Assembly (NCBI RefSeq): GCF_001591365.1
Contig: NZ_BCUT01000001.1
Coordinates: forward strand, 310,001-374,000
Direction of reading: 5' to 3'
From: Variovorax paradoxus NBRC 15149
GTDB taxonomy: Bacteria; Pseudomonadota; Gammaproteobacteria; Burkholderiales; Burkholderiaceae_C
DNA: 64,000 nt
The notes under the pieces were generated by a model. The model did no database searches, was not told where the DNA came from, and was given only the letters and a program-made list of their open reading frames with translations. This document shows positions 50,480-62,930 of this stretch, in pieces. Position 1 is the stretch's first letter, and the number at the start of each line of letters is the position of its first letter. The position numbers and the translations under genes were made by a program.

Positions 50480-51676
50480 ATGTCTATGTTCACCGCGGTC
50501 GAAATGGCACCGCGCGACCCGATCCTCGGCCTCAACGAGCAGTTTGCAGCCGACACCAACCCCAACAAGGTCAACCTCGGCGTCGGCGTCTACTACGACG
50601 ACAACGGCAAGCTGCCGCTTTTGCAGTGCGTGCAGGCCGCCGAACAGAACATGATGAAGGCGCCCACGGCGCGCGGCTACCTGCCGATCGACGGCATCGT
50701 GGCGTATGACAACGCGGTCAAGGGCCTGGTCTTCGGCGCCGACAGCGAGCCGGTGCAATCGGGCCGCGTGGCCACCATCCAGGCCATCGGCGGCACCGGC
50801 GGCCTGAAGGTCGGCGCCGACTTCCTCAAGAAGCTCAATCCCAAGGCCAAGGTGCTGATCAGCGACCCGAGCTGGGAAAACCACCGCGCCCTGTTCACCA
50901 ACGCGGGCTTCGAGGTCGAAAGCTACCCCTACTACGACGCCGCCAGGCGCGGCGTCAACTTCGACGGCATGCTGGCCGCCCTGAACGCTGCGCCCGCCGG
51001 CACCGTCGTGGTGCTGCACGCCTGCTGCCACAACCCGACCGGCTACGACATCACGCCCGAGCAGTGGGACCAGGTCGTGGCCGCGGTCAAGGCCAAGGGC
51101 CTGGTGCCCTTCCTCGACATGGCCTACCAGGGCTTCGGCTACGGCCTGAAGGAAGACGGCGCGGCGGTCGCCAAGTTCGTCGACGCGGGCCTGACCTTCT
51201 TCGTCTCGACCTCGTTCTCGAAGAGCTTCAGCCTCTACGGCGAGCGCGTGGGCGCCCTGTCGGTGCTGTGCGAGAACAAGGAAGAAGCCGGCCGCGTGCT
51301 GTCGCAGCTCAAGATCGCGATCCGCACCAACTACAGCAACCCGCCGATCCACGGCGGCGCCGTGGTGGCCGCAGTGCTCGGCAACCCCGAGCTGCGCGCC
51401 CTGTGGGAAAAGGAACTCGGCGAAATGCGCGTGCGCATCAAGGCCATGCGCCAGAAGCTGGTCGACGGCCTCAAGGCCGCCGGCGTGAAGGAAGACATGA
51501 GCTTCATCACCACGCAGATCGGCATGTTCAGCTACTCGGGCCTCAGCAAGGACCAGATGGTGCGCCTGCGCAACGAGTTCGGCGTGTACGGCACCGACAC
51601 CGGCCGCATGTGCGTGGCCGCGCTCAACAGCAAGAACATCGACTACGTCTGCGCGTCGATCGCCAAGGTCATCTAG
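50480..51676 (+). CDS. Aromatic amino acid / aspartate aminotransferase
   Basis: A 398-residue class I aminotransferase of the AspC/TyrB subgroup that transfers amino groups between aspartate or aromatic amino acids and 2-oxoglutarate. The N-terminus [20 protein letters not shown] is typical. The PLP lysine is in [18 protein letters not shown], the cofactor Asn/Asp in [11 protein letters not shown] and [12 protein letters not shown], and the substrate Arg in [19 protein letters not shown]. TyrB and AspC cannot be told apart safely from sequence alone. AAAGGA lies 9 bases before the ATG. A structured leader precedes it. Confidence 0.93.
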   Translation: MSMFTAVEMAPRDPILGLNEQFAADTNPNKVNLGVGVYYDDNGKLPLLQCVQAAEQNMMKAPTARGYLPIDGIVAYDNAVKGLVFGADSEPVQSGRVATIQAIGGTGGLKVGADFLKKLNPKAKVLISDPSWENHRALFTNAGFEVESYPYYDAARRGVNFDGMLAALNAAPAGTVVVLHACCHNPTGYDITPEQWDQVVAAVKAKGLVPFLDMAYQGFGYGLKEDGAAVAKFVDAGLTFFVSTSFSKSFSLYGERVGALSVLCENKEEAGRVLSQLKIAIRTNYSNPPIHGGAVVAAVLGNPELRALWEKELGEMRVRIKAMRQKLVDGLKAAGVKEDMSFITTQIGMFSYSGLSKDQMVRLRNEFGVYGTDTGRMCVAALNSKNIDYVCASIAKVI

Positions 51677-51688
51677 CCGTCAGCAGGA

Positions 51689-51722
51689 TGTGAGGGAATC
51701 CGCGTTTTGCGATTCCTTCACA
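51689..51722 (+). terminator. Hairpin after the aminotransferase gene
   Basis: TGTGAGGGAATC and GATTCCTTCACA pair over 12 bases with one G-T pair and a 10-base loop, 13 bases after the stop codon. The following bases are not a strong U-run. A second hairpin with 6-base arms (GGCCCT, AGGGCC) follows at 51,739-51,756. Together they probably end the transcript. Confidence 0.55.
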
Positions 51723-51802
51723 TTCGTGGCTTAAAAACGGCCCTTTCGGCAGGGCCGATGTAGGGGTTAGGCCCCCTGCAAGTCAGCGAATGCGCTGATA
51801 TA

Positions 51803-51813
51803 TTGCATTGCAA
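51803..51813. promoter_or_regulatory. TTGCA-T-TGCAA palindrome before the PHA depolymerase gene
   Basis: A perfect 11-base palindrome 21 bases upstream of the depolymerase ATG. TGC/GCA palindromes are bound by PhaR, the PHA-responsive repressor of phasin genes. The assignment to PhaR is an inference from motif style and gene context. Confidence 0.4.
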
Positions 51814-51834
51814 CATTCCACTCCAAGACCAGCG

Positions 51835-53250
51835 ATGCTCTATCAACTCTACGAAGCCCAGCGTTCCCTCATGGAGCCGTTTTCGGACTTCGCGCAAGCG
51901 GCGTCCAAGCTTTATGGCCAAGGCGCGGTGTGGGGCCAGTTGCCCATGGCCCAGCGCATGGCGGCGGGCTACGACTTGCTCTACCGCCTCGGCAAGGACT
52001 ACGAGAAGCCCGAGTTCAACATCAAGTCCGTCAAGGTCGAGGGCGAGGACGTGGTCATCCAGGAGGCCGTCGAGCTCGACAAGCCCTTCTGCGAGCTGCG
52101 CCGCTTCAAGCGCTTCACCGACGAACCGCACATCCTCAAGACGCTCAAGAGCCAGCCCGTGGTGCTGATCGTGGCGCCGCTGTCGGGCCACTACGCCACG
52201 CTGCTGCGCGACACCGTGCGCACCATGCTGCAGGACCACAAGGTCTACATCACCGACTGGAAGAACGCGCGCCTCGTGCCCATGTCGGAGGGCGAGTTCC
52301 ACCTCGACGACTACATCAACTACGTGCAGGAATTCATCCGCCGCCTGCAGGCCGAGTACGGCAACTGCCACGTGGTGAGCGTGTGCCAGCCGACCGTGCC
52401 GGTGCTGGCGGCCGTGTCGCTGATGGCCAGCCGCGGCGAGCCGCTGCCCCTCACGATGACGATGATGGGCGGGCCCATCGACGCGCGCAAGTCGCCCACC
52501 GCGGTGAACAACCTCGCGATGAACAAGAGCTTCGAGTGGTTCGAGAACAACGTGATCTACCGCGTGCCGCAGGGCTTCCCGGGTGAAGGCCGCCGCGTGT
52601 ACCCGGGCTTCCTGCAGCACACGGGCTTCGTGGCCATGAATCCCGACCGCCACGCGTCGAGCCACTACGACTACTTCAAGGACCTCATCAAGGGCGACGA
52701 CGCAAGCGCCGAGGCCCACCGCAAGTTCTACGACGAGTACAACGCCGTGCTCGACATGGACGCCGACTACTACCTGGACACCATCCGCACCGTGTTCCAG
52801 GAATTCGAACTCGTGAACGGCACCTGGGACGTCAAGAACCCCAAGGGCCAGATCGAGCGCGTGCGTCCGCAGGACATCCATTCGACCGCGCTGCTGACCG
52901 TCGAGGGCGAGCTCGACGACATCTCGGGCTCGGGCCAGACCGAGGCCGCGCACAGCCTGTGCACCGGCATTGCCGATTCGCACCGCGAGCACTACGAAGT
53001 CAAGGGCGCGGGCCACTACGGCATCTTCAGCGGCCGCCGCTGGCGCGAACTGGTCTACCCCAAGGTGCAAAAGTTCATCGCGGCCCATGACCAGCCCCAG
53101 CGCCGCGCCGGCGCACGCGAAAGCCTGCCGGCCGAAGACCGCATCAAGCCGGGCCGGAGCACGGCGGCCGTTGCAGCCACCAAGAGCACCGCGGCCAGGA
53201 AAGCAGTGGCGGCCGCCCCCGCCAAGAAGCCCGCGGCACGCAGGAAGTGA
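51835..53250 (+). CDS. phaZ: Intracellular polyhydroxyalkanoate depolymerase
   Basis: A 471-residue intracellular PHB depolymerase of the PhaZ1 type from Cupriavidus. It hydrolyses stored polyhydroxybutyrate. The active-site nucleophile is a Cys in VSVCQPTVPVLAAV, replacing the serine of the usual lipase box; TVEGELDDISG carries the likely Asp and VKGAGHYGIFSGRRWR the His. The last 35 residues are a Lys/Ala/Pro-rich tail (TAAVAATKSTAARKA, PAKKPAARRK) like those of histone H1 and of nucleoid-linked phasins. The start is MLYQLYEAQRSL; an ATG nine codons earlier is possible. It overlaps the ferredoxin gene. Confidence 0.93.
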   Translation: MLYQLYEAQRSLMEPFSDFAQAASKLYGQGAVWGQLPMAQRMAAGYDLLYRLGKDYEKPEFNIKSVKVEGEDVVIQEAVELDKPFCELRRFKRFTDEPHILKTLKSQPVVLIVAPLSGHYATLLRDTVRTMLQDHKVYITDWKNARLVPMSEGEFHLDDYINYVQEFIRRLQAEYGNCHVVSVCQPTVPVLAAVSLMASRGEPLPLTMTMMGGPIDARKSPTAVNNLAMNKSFEWFENNVIYRVPQGFPGEGRRVYPGFLQHTGFVAMNPDRHASSHYDYFKDLIKGDDASAEAHRKFYDEYNAVLDMDADYYLDTIRTVFQEFELVNGTWDVKNPKGQIERVRPQDIHSTALLTVEGELDDISGSGQTEAAHSLCTGIADSHREHYEVKGAGHYGIFSGRRWRELVYPKVQKFIAAHDQPQRRAGARESLPAEDRIKPGRSTAAVAATKSTAARKAVAAAPAKKPAARRK

Positions 53251-53891
53251 ACGGGCTGGCCGCACGCATCCACGATGCACTGCCGCAGACGCAGTGCACA
53301 CGTTGCGGCTACCCCGATTGCGCCGGCTACGCGCAAGCCCTGGCCGACGGCCAGGCCGGCATCAACCAGTGCCCGCCCGGCGGTGCCGAAGGCGTGGCCA
53401 GGCTGGCGCGGCTCACCGGCCGCGAGCCGCTCCCGCTCGATCCGCAGTTCGGCACCGAAGGCCCGCGCGCCATGGCGGTCATCGACGAAGCCTGGTGCAT
53501 CGGCTGCACGCTCTGCCTCGATGCCTGCCCCACCGATGCCATTGTGGGCATCAACAAGCGCATGCACACCGTGATCGAAGCGCACTGCACGGGCTGCGAG
53601 CTCTGCATTCCGGTGTGCCCTGTCGATTGCATCTCGCTCGAGGTCGAGACGCCGGGCCGCAGCGGCTGGCAGGCCTGGTCGCAGGCGCAGGCCGAGGCCG
53701 CATTGCGGCGCTACAAGCTGCACGCAGAGCACCGCCGCGCAAACGACAAGCGCAAGAGCGGGCAAGAAGCGCCCGCGGTCGCAGAGCCGCAGGCCGCCGA
53801 CACGCGCAAGCGCTCCATCGTCGAAGCCGCACTGGCGCGCGCGCGCGCCGCCTCGCAACAGCAACAACGCCCACCGGCCGCCAAGCCATGA
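53247..53891 (+). CDS. rsxB: RnfB/RsxB-type 2x[4Fe-4S] ferredoxin
   Basis: A 214-residue iron-sulfur protein. The N-terminal cluster domain has the RnfB-type pattern TQCTRCGYPDCAGYAQA with a fourth Cys in NQCPPGG. Two ferredoxin [4Fe-4S] motifs follow, CIGCTLCLDACPTDAI and CTGCELCIPVCPVDCI. The C-terminal 60 residues are charged and Ala/Gln rich. It lacks the membrane helix of true RnfB and no other rnf/rsx gene is adjacent, so it is a stand-alone relative, as is common in betaproteobacteria. The GTG start overlaps the phaZ stop (GTGA) and its stop overlaps the LysE-family gene. Confidence 0.88.
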   Translation: MNGLAARIHDALPQTQCTRCGYPDCAGYAQALADGQAGINQCPPGGAEGVARLARLTGREPLPLDPQFGTEGPRAMAVIDEAWCIGCTLCLDACPTDAIVGINKRMHTVIEAHCTGCELCIPVCPVDCISLEVETPGRSGWQAWSQAQAEAALRRYKLHAEHRRANDKRKSGQEAPAVAEPQAADTRKRSIVEAALARARAASQQQQRPPAAKP

Positions 53892-54526
53892 CCCTCGACA
53901 CGCTGCTGATCTACCTCGTCGCTTCGCTCGCGCTGGCCGTCATTCCCGGCCCGACGATGCTGCTGGCGCTCTCCAACGGCATCGACGGCGGCATGCGCCG
54001 CGCGAGCTGGGGCATTGCCGGCGCGTCGCTCGGGAGCATCACGCTGATCGCGGTGGTTGCGCTCGGGCTCGGTTCGTTGCTCGCTGCATCCGAACTGCTC
54101 TTCAACGCGATCCGCTTGGCGGGTGTCGCCTACCTGGTCTGGCTCGGCGTCAAGCTGTGGCGCAGCGAAGGGGCCGACCTTGGCGCCGCGCTGGCCAAAT
54201 CCGCCATCGAAGTTCGCCCGCATGGCCGCGTCGCGCTCATGCGCAGCCTGCTCGTGGCGCTGTCGAATCCCAAGACCGTGCTGTTCTTCGCGGCCTTTTT
54301 GCCGCAGTTCATCGACATCACAAGGCCGCAAGGCACGCAGTACCTGCTGCTCGGCGCGATCTTCGTGGCGCTCGACACCTGCGTGATGCTGGCCTATGCG
54401 GCCGCCGGAACGCAGGCCGTGCGCTGGCTCTCGCGCCGCGGCCTCAAGGCGCTGAACCGCAGCTGCGCGGCTGGCATGTGGCTGCTGGCCGCCACGCTGG
54501 CCTTCTGGCGCCGCCCGGGCACCTGA
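53888..54526 (+). CDS. LysE/RhtB-family exporter
   Basis: A 212-residue inner-membrane protein with about six hydrophobic helices. The family signature IPGPTMLLALSNGI is near residue 20, and SNPKTVLFFAAFLPQFID marks the middle loop. These proteins export amino acids or related small metabolites. It is the third gene of the phaZ-rsxB-lysE run and starts by a 4-base overlap (ATGA) with the ferredoxin gene. Substrate is unknown. It ends 12 bases from the convergent DMT exporter. Confidence 0.9.
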   Translation: MTLDTLLIYLVASLALAVIPGPTMLLALSNGIDGGMRRASWGIAGASLGSITLIAVVALGLGSLLAASELLFNAIRLAGVAYLVWLGVKLWRSEGADLGAALAKSAIEVRPHGRVALMRSLLVALSNPKTVLFFAAFLPQFIDITRPQGTQYLLLGAIFVALDTCVMLAYAAAGTQAVRWLSRRGLKALNRSCAAGMWLLAATLAFWRRPGT

Positions 54527-54538
54527 ACGGCACGAGCT

Positions 54539-55465
54539 TCAGCTCTCTTTCGCCTTCTGCGGGCGCTTGAAGAGCAGCAGCAGAACACCGGCCAGCACCA
54601 CGGCCACCGCATACCACTCGAAGCGCGTCACGGTCTCGTTGGCAATCCACACGCCCAGCAGCATCGCAATCACCGGATTGACGAAGGTGTAGCTCGCGGC
54701 CAGGGCGGCGGGCGCCCTCGCGAGCAGCACCATGTAGGCGTTGAACGCGATCAGCGAGCCGAACACCACGAGGTACAGCCAGGCAGCTGCCGCCTCGGGC
54801 TGCGGTGGCCACACAAGCTGTTCACCCGACAGCACCGAGAGCACCAGCAGCACCACGCCGCCGCAGATCATTTCGCTCGCGAAACCCATCGCGCCGGGCG
54901 CGAGCGGCAGGCTGCGCTGGCTCAGCACGCTGCCCATCGACCAGCAGATGCAGGCAATGGAAATTGCCGCCAGGCCTGCTGGCGACGACTGGAAGCCGCT
55001 GCCCTGCGTCAGCATCAGCACGCCGATGAGCCCGAGCGCAATGCCCGCCGCCTCCAGCCGCGTCGGCTTCACGCCCCAGATCAGGTTGAGCAGCGCAATC
55101 AGCAGCGGCACAACCGCGATGAAGGCCACCACCAGCCCGGAGCCGATCGACACCTCGGCATGGGCCGTGCCGCCCATGCCACCACCCAGCATCAGCGTGC
55201 CGACCACGAGGGCATTGCGCCACTGCAGGCGCGAAGGCCAGGCCGCGCCGCGCCAGCGCATCCAGGCGGCGAGCAGCACGCCTGCGAACAGGAAACGCGA
55301 GCCCATTTGCAGGAACGGCGCAAAGCTGATCAGCGCGTACTTGATCGCAAGATAGGTCGAGCCCCAGACCACCCAGGTGGCAGCCAGGCAGAGCCACAGC
55401 AGCGGCGGCAGTGCGGTGCGCGCGGGACCGGATGCGGCTTGGGCGGGGGATGCGAGAGTGGGCAT
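54539..55465 (-). CDS. EamA-type drug/metabolite transporter
   Basis: A 308-residue DMT-superfamily protein with ten transmembrane segments arranged as two EamA repeats (first WGSTYLAIKYALISFAPFLQ region; second from about residue 165). It resembles YedA. Likely role is export of an amino acid or metabolite. It is divergent from an Lrp-family regulator with a palindromic site in the 115-base gap, so it is probably the regulated target. The ATG used gives MPTLASPAQAAS; an upstream in-frame ATG lies in the promoter region and would overlap the palindrome. Confidence 0.88.
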   Translation of the reverse strand: MPTLASPAQAASGPARTALPPLLWLCLAATWVVWGSTYLAIKYALISFAPFLQMGSRFLFAGVLLAAWMRWRGAAWPSRLQWRNALVVGTLMLGGGMGGTAHAEVSIGSGLVVAFIAVVPLLIALLNLIWGVKPTRLEAAGIALGLIGVLMLTQGSGFQSSPAGLAAISIACICWSMGSVLSQRSLPLAPGAMGFASEMICGGVVLLVLSVLSGEQLVWPPQPEAAAAWLYLVVFGSLIAFNAYMVLLARAPAALAASYTFVNPVIAMLLGVWIANETVTRFEWYAVAVVLAGVLLLLFKRPQKAKES

Positions 55466-55524
55466 GTCGGTGTTGTCTTGTTGGTATGGAAACGCCGTCC
55501 ATGGTATGAAAGCAATCTTCTCGC

Positions 55525-55545
55525 AACCATGCACATTTCATGGTT
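55525..55545. promoter_or_regulatory. Palindrome between exporter and Lrp regulator genes
   Basis: AACCATG and CATGGTT are perfect 7-base arms around the 7-base AT-rich spacer CACATTT. A further CCATGG lies at about 55,498-55,503. It is the only notable symmetry in this divergent gap and is the probable operator of the Lrp-type protein. Confidence 0.55.
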
Positions 55546-55580
55546 CTTTGCGTTTCACACCGTCGATTTGAAGGAGTTGC

Positions 55581-56078
55581 ATGGACTTCAGCTTGAACCC
55601 CGCGCTGGATGCGCACGACACCCGCATCCTGGCCGAACTGCAGGCCGATGCGCGGCTCACCATGGCCGAGCTCGGCCGCCGCGTGCACCTGAGCCAGCCG
55701 GCCGTGACGGAGCGCGTGAAGAAGCTCGAGGCCGCAGGCGTGATCAGCGGCTACCGCGCGACCGTGAACCTCGGCAAGCTCGGCTACGGCATCCGCGCGA
55801 TCATCCGCGTGGGCCGCGCCGACTATGCGCGCGTGGTGGAACTGGTGCAGCAGACGCCCGAATGCGTCAATGCCTACAACGTGACCGGCGACGACAGCTG
55901 GATCCTGGAGATCGCCGTCATCGACGTGAGCCACCTCGATGCGGTGGTCACCAAGTTCTGCATCCTCACCGAGACGGCCACCTCGATCATCCTGAACCCG
56001 GCGCGCGAGCACCAGCCAATGCTGCCGCCTCAGCGTTCGGACGTGAAGCCGCCTATCAGGAAGGTGCTCAACGCGTAG
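55581..56078 (+). CDS. Lrp/AsnC-family transcriptional regulator
   Basis: A 165-residue regulator with an N-terminal helix-turn-helix (residues 10-60; [20 protein letters not shown] in the family style, [19 protein letters not shown]) and a C-terminal RAM domain that binds an amino acid or other ligand ([33 protein letters not shown]). AAGGAG lies 7 bases before the ATG. It is divergent from the DMT exporter and likely controls it. Its 3' end overlaps the convergent VOC gene by 11 bases. Confidence 0.93.
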   Translation: MDFSLNPALDAHDTRILAELQADARLTMAELGRRVHLSQPAVTERVKKLEAAGVISGYRATVNLGKLGYGIRAIIRVGRADYARVVELVQQTPECVNAYNVTGDDSWILEIAVIDVSHLDAVVTKFCILTETATSIILNPAREHQPMLPPQRSDVKPPIRKVLNA

Positions 56079-56559
56079 CGGCCAGCGCGCTGAAGGCGCT
56101 CACCACCTCGGGCGGCGCCTGCACCATCTCGATCAGCACGCCCTCGCCCGCAATCGGGAATTCGTCGTTCGCCTTCGGGTGCAGAAAGCAGATGTCGAAA
56201 CCCGCCGCGCCCTTGCGGATGCCGCCGGGCGCAAAGCGCACGCCCTGCGCGGTGAGCCACTCGACGGCCCTGGGCAGGTCGTCGATCCACAGGCCCACGT
56301 GGTTGAGCGGCGTGGTGTGCACGGCCGGCTTCTTCTCGGGGTCGAGCGGCTGCATCAGGTCGACCTCGACCTTGAACGGCCCGCTGCCCATCGAGCAGAT
56401 GTCCTCGTCGACGTTCTCGCGCTCGCTCTTGAAGGTGCCCGTGACCTCGAGCCCCAGCATATCGACCCAGAGCTTCTGCAGGCGCAGCTTGTCGGGCCCG
56501 CCGATGGCGATCTGCTGGATGCCCAGCACCTTGAAGGGGCGTGCGGCGGCGGTGGTCAT
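56068..56559 (-). CDS. VOC-family protein, methylmalonyl-CoA epimerase-like
   Basis: A 163-residue vicinal-oxygen-chelate protein with two paired beta-alpha-beta units. The C-terminal [15 protein letters not shown] and the middle [11 protein letters not shown] resemble methylmalonyl-CoA epimerase, including His and Glu metal ligands. The first expected metal His is Gln16 in GIQQIAIG, and the second-site Gln is an acid in [10 protein letters not shown]. It overlaps bioB by 4 bases and lies downstream of the PCC/mutase genes on the same strand. Epimerase would complete that pathway, so this is the best candidate, but a lactoylglutathione-lyase-like enzyme cannot be excluded. Confidence 0.7.
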   Translation of the reverse strand: MTTAAARPFKVLGIQQIAIGGPDKLRLQKLWVDMLGLEVTGTFKSERENVDEDICSMGSGPFKVEVDLMQPLDPEKKPAVHTTPLNHVGLWIDDLPRAVEWLTAQGVRFAPGGIRKGAAGFDICFLHPKANDEFPIAGEGVLIEMVQAPPEVVSAFSALAATR

Positions 56560-57602
56560 GCGGCGCAACCTTCCGGCTGCTCCTGCACCTGCCGCGCATT
56601 GAGGCCGAGCTTGCGCAGCAGCACCGTGTCGGCCTCGACGTCGGGATTGCCGGTGACGAGCAGCTTGTCGCCATAGAAGATGGAGTTGGCGCCAGCCATG
56701 AAGCACAGCGCCTGCACCGCATCGCCCATCTGCTGGCGGCCCGCCGAGAGCCGCACGCGTGCGGTCGGCATCGTGATGCGCGCGACCGCGATCATGCGCA
56801 CGAAGTCGAAGGGATCGACCGGCTCCGAATCGGCCAGCGGCGTGCCCGGCACGCGCACCAGGCTGTTGATCGGCACCGACTCCGGGTACGGATTCAGGTT
56901 GGCCAGCTGCGCGATCAGTCCCGCGCGGTGCACCGGCTGCTCGCCCATGCCGACGATGCCGCCGCAGCACACGCTGATGCCGGCGCTGCGCACATGGGCC
57001 AGCGTGTCGAGCCGGTCCTGGTAGGTGCGCGTGTCGACCACGTCGGTGTAGTACTCGGGCGCGGTGTCGAGGTTGTGGTTGTAGTAGTCCAGGCCCGCGG
57101 CCTTGAGCTGGTGCGCGTGGTGCGGCTCCAGCATGCCGAGCGTGGCGCAGGTCTGCAGGCCCAGCCCCTTCACGGCCTCGACCAGCACGGCCACCTTCTC
57201 GACGTCACGGTCCTTCGGCGCGCGCCATGCGGCGCCCATGCAGAAGCGCGTGGCGCCGGCGTCCTTGGCGGCCTGCGCGGCGCGCACCACCTCGTCGACT
57301 TCCATGAGCTTCTGCGCCTTCACGCCGGTGTCGAACTCGGCCGACTGCGGGCAGTAGCCGCAGTTCTCGGGACAGCCACCGGTCTTGACCGACAGCAGCG
57401 TCGCCAGCTCGATGTCGCCTTCCGGGAAATGCTGGCGGTGCACCGTCTGCGCCTCGAACAGCAGGTCCATCAGCGGCTTGTCGAGCAGCGCCTGAATCGC
57501 TTCGACCGTCCACGGGCCTTGCGGCGCAGCGGCCTTGGCCGGCCGGTGCAGCGTGACAGGCGCCGTGATGGGCGCTTCGAAAAAAAGATCGGAGGTCGTC
57601 AT
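56556..57602 (-). CDS. bioB: Biotin synthase
   Basis: A 348-residue radical-SAM enzyme that inserts sulfur into dethiobiotin. The SAM-cluster motif is [11 protein letters not shown] (CxxxCxxC). Other conserved parts are [31 protein letters not shown] (YNHNLDT block), [11 protein letters not shown] and [12 protein letters not shown]. The [2Fe-2S] site Arg/Cys residues are in [11 protein letters not shown] and the segments before. It depends on the Isc system encoded in this window. No other bio genes are adjacent; instead it is placed next to the biotin-dependent PCC genes. Confidence 0.97.
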   Translation of the reverse strand: MTTSDLFFEAPITAPVTLHRPAKAAAPQGPWTVEAIQALLDKPLMDLLFEAQTVHRQHFPEGDIELATLLSVKTGGCPENCGYCPQSAEFDTGVKAQKLMEVDEVVRAAQAAKDAGATRFCMGAAWRAPKDRDVEKVAVLVEAVKGLGLQTCATLGMLEPHHAHQLKAAGLDYYNHNLDTAPEYYTDVVDTRTYQDRLDTLAHVRSAGISVCCGGIVGMGEQPVHRAGLIAQLANLNPYPESVPINSLVRVPGTPLADSEPVDPFDFVRMIAVARITMPTARVRLSAGRQQMGDAVQALCFMAGANSIFYGDKLLVTGNPDVEADTVLLRKLGLNARQVQEQPEGCAA

Positions 57603-57645
57603 ATCAAAAAAAATCTTTCATAGCTGCCCGAAGCGTTGTCTGTTC

Positions 57646-57738
57646 GGGAAACACCGCGGAACCGGCTTCGCCGGGCCGCAGGTGTTGCCCCCGGAAGGGG
57701 GTTGGAGAAGCGACACGAAGTGCGCGTAGCCTGGGGGT
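57646..57738. repeat. Structured intergenic repeat element
   Basis: The bioB-pccA gap holds a block with two tight hairpins: CCGGC-TTC-GCCGG (57,662-57,674) and CCCCC-GGAA-GGGGG (57,688-57,701), followed by ACACGAAGTG and CCTGGGGG. It looks like a dispersed intergenic element that I associate with Variovorax and related genera. Only one copy is seen in this window. It stands five bases after the pccA stop and could end or trim the transcript before bioB. Confidence 0.5.
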
Positions 57739-57743
57739 GAGCT

Positions 57744-59792
<2,049 letters not shown>

Positions 59793-59812
59793 GTTCTTCT
59801 TCTCCGTGCCGC

Positions 59813-61357
<1,545 letters not shown>

Positions 61358-61397
61358 GGTGTGCTTCCGAAGCTGTGGTCCTGAATTTGGTGTGGGG

Positions 61398-62450
61398 TCA
61401 TGGCCTGGCGGTGATGGCGGCCGCCGCAAGCAGCTGGCGCGCCGCCGTCGATGCGGGCAGCGCGCCCTCCGCCACTTGCTGCGTGAGCTGCGGCAGCAAT
61501 TCGCGCACCTGCGCGTGCTGCCTGAAGGCCTGCTTGAGGCCGGCGTCGATGCGTTCCCACATCCACGCGGTGGCCTGCTTCTCGCGGCGCCTGGCGAGCT
61601 TGCCGTTGGCGCTCTGCAGCTGCCTGAATTGCGTGACGGCATCCCAGAAGGCGTCGACGCCCGTGCCGGCCAATGCGCTCAGCTGCAGCACCTGGGGCAG
61701 CCAGAAGCGCACCTGTGCGCCGCTGTGCGCGTCGTGCGCCGCATGCGCATGGTCCGGGTTGCCCTGGTGGCCGAAGAGGCGCAGCGCCGAGGTGATCTGG
61801 GCCTGCGCGCGCGTCGCGGCGTCCTTGTCGATGTCGGCCTTGTTGATGACGACGAGGTCGGCCAGTTCCATCACGCCCTTCTTGATGGCCTGCAGGTCGT
61901 CGCCCGCATTGGGCAGCTGCATCAGCACGAACATGTCGGTCATGCCGGCCACGGCGGTTTCGCTCTGGCCCACGCCCACGGTCTCGACGATCACGATGTC
62001 GTAGCCTGCGGCCTCGCACACCAGCATGGCCTCTCGCGTCTTCTCGGCCACGCCGCCGAGCGTGCCGCTCGAGGGACTGGGCCGGATGTAGGCGCGCTCG
62101 TGCACCGAGAGCCGCTCCATGCGCGTCTTGTCGCCGAGGATGGAGCCGCCCGAGACAGTGGAGGAAGGATCGATGGTGAGCACCGCCACGCGGTGGCCCT
62201 TGCCGATCAGCAGCAGGCCCAGCGTCTCGATGAAGGTCGACTTGCCGACGCCCGGCACGCCGGAGATGCCGAGCCGAAACGACTGGCCGGTGCGCGGCAG
62301 CAGCGCGGTGAGCAGTTCATCGGCCTGTGCGCGGTGGTCGGCGCGGGTCGATTCGAGCAGCGTGATGGCCTTGGCGATGGCGCGGCGCTGCGCCATGCCG
62401 CCTGATTCGGCAATCGCGCGCTCCAGTGCAGCCGCCGGCTTGTTCAGCAC
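61398..62450 (-). CDS. meaB: Methylmalonyl-CoA mutase-associated GTPase MeaB (ArgK-like)
   Basis: A 350-residue G3E P-loop GTPase that protects the mutase and gates loading of its B12 cofactor. Walker A is [12 protein letters not shown], then [28 protein letters not shown] (switch/Walker B), and NKAD for guanine specificity. The start is a GTG at 62,450, supported by GGAGGA six bases upstream; it overlaps the GNAT gene stop by 7 bases. The C-terminal helical part ends in AAITARP. It lies between GNAT and pccB, the common order for this block. Confidence 0.94.
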   Translation of the reverse strand: MLNKPAAALERAIAESGGMAQRRAIAKAITLLESTRADHRAQADELLTALLPRTGQSFRLGISGVPGVGKSTFIETLGLLLIGKGHRVAVLTIDPSSTVSGGSILGDKTRMERLSVHERAYIRPSPSSGTLGGVAEKTREAMLVCEAAGYDIVIVETVGVGQSETAVAGMTDMFVLMQLPNAGDDLQAIKKGVMELADLVVINKADIDKDAATRAQAQITSALRLFGHQGNPDHAHAAHDAHSGAQVRFWLPQVLQLSALAGTGVDAFWDAVTQFRQLQSANGKLARRREKQATAWMWERIDAGLKQAFRQHAQVRELLPQLTQQVAEGALPASTAARQLLAAAAITARP

Positions 62451-62920
62451 GCGTCCTCCGGGGACGACACGCGCCAGCGGTAGTGCAGGTCGACGCCCTC
62501 TTCGCCTTCGAGCACGAAGCCATGCCGCAGGTAGAAGCGGTTGGCATCGCTCTGCACGAGCGCGGTGAGCTTGATGTCCATCCGCTGTTCTCGCGCCTGC
62601 GACTTGGCCCACTCGAGCACCCACTCGCCGATGCCCAGGCCCTGGAAGCCGGTGCGCAGGTAGAGGTGGTCGAGCCGCAGCGCATCCGCGCCTTCGGGCT
62701 TGAGCGTGACGAAGCCGATGCGCAGCTCGCCGTCGAGCACGATGTGGTGCATGAAGGGCACGACGAAACCGGCTTGCAGCCGCTCGCGTGAGCGCGCGGG
62801 GTCGAAGCGCCCCACGCGCTCCAGGCTGGGGCGCATCGCATCGACGCGCAGGGCCAGCATGGCCTCGAAATCGCTGGATTCAACCGGCTGCAGCGACAGC
62901 CGCGACAAGAGATCGCCCAC
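62444..62920 (-). CDS. GNAT-family N-acetyltransferase
   Basis: A 158-residue GNAT protein. The acetyl-CoA loop is [14 protein letters not shown] (Q/R-x-x-G-x-G/A type), preceded by the beta-strand LRLDHLYL and followed by [21 protein letters not shown], the standard C-terminal strand. The substrate is unknown. It starts with GTG 10 bases after the mutase stop and overlaps meaB, so it belongs to the propionyl-CoA operon. It might modify a protein or small molecule related to this pathway; that is inference from position only. Confidence 0.85.
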   Translation of the reverse strand: MGDLLSRLSLQPVESSDFEAMLALRVDAMRPSLERVGRFDPARSRERLQAGFVVPFMHHIVLDGELRIGFVTLKPEGADALRLDHLYLRTGFQGLGIGEWVLEWAKSQAREQRMDIKLTALVQSDANRFYLRHGFVLEGEEGVDLHYRWRVSSPEDAC

Positions 62921-62930
62921 GCTCTGCTTC

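Noticed and set aside
48370..50709. Long plus-strand frame opposite uvrB
   Set aside because: Antisense shadow; it also runs into the start of the aminotransferase gene in the wrong frame.
53247..53891. Full Rnf/Rsx electron transport complex
   Set aside because: Only an RnfB-like ferredoxin is present; neighbours are a PHA depolymerase and a LysE exporter.
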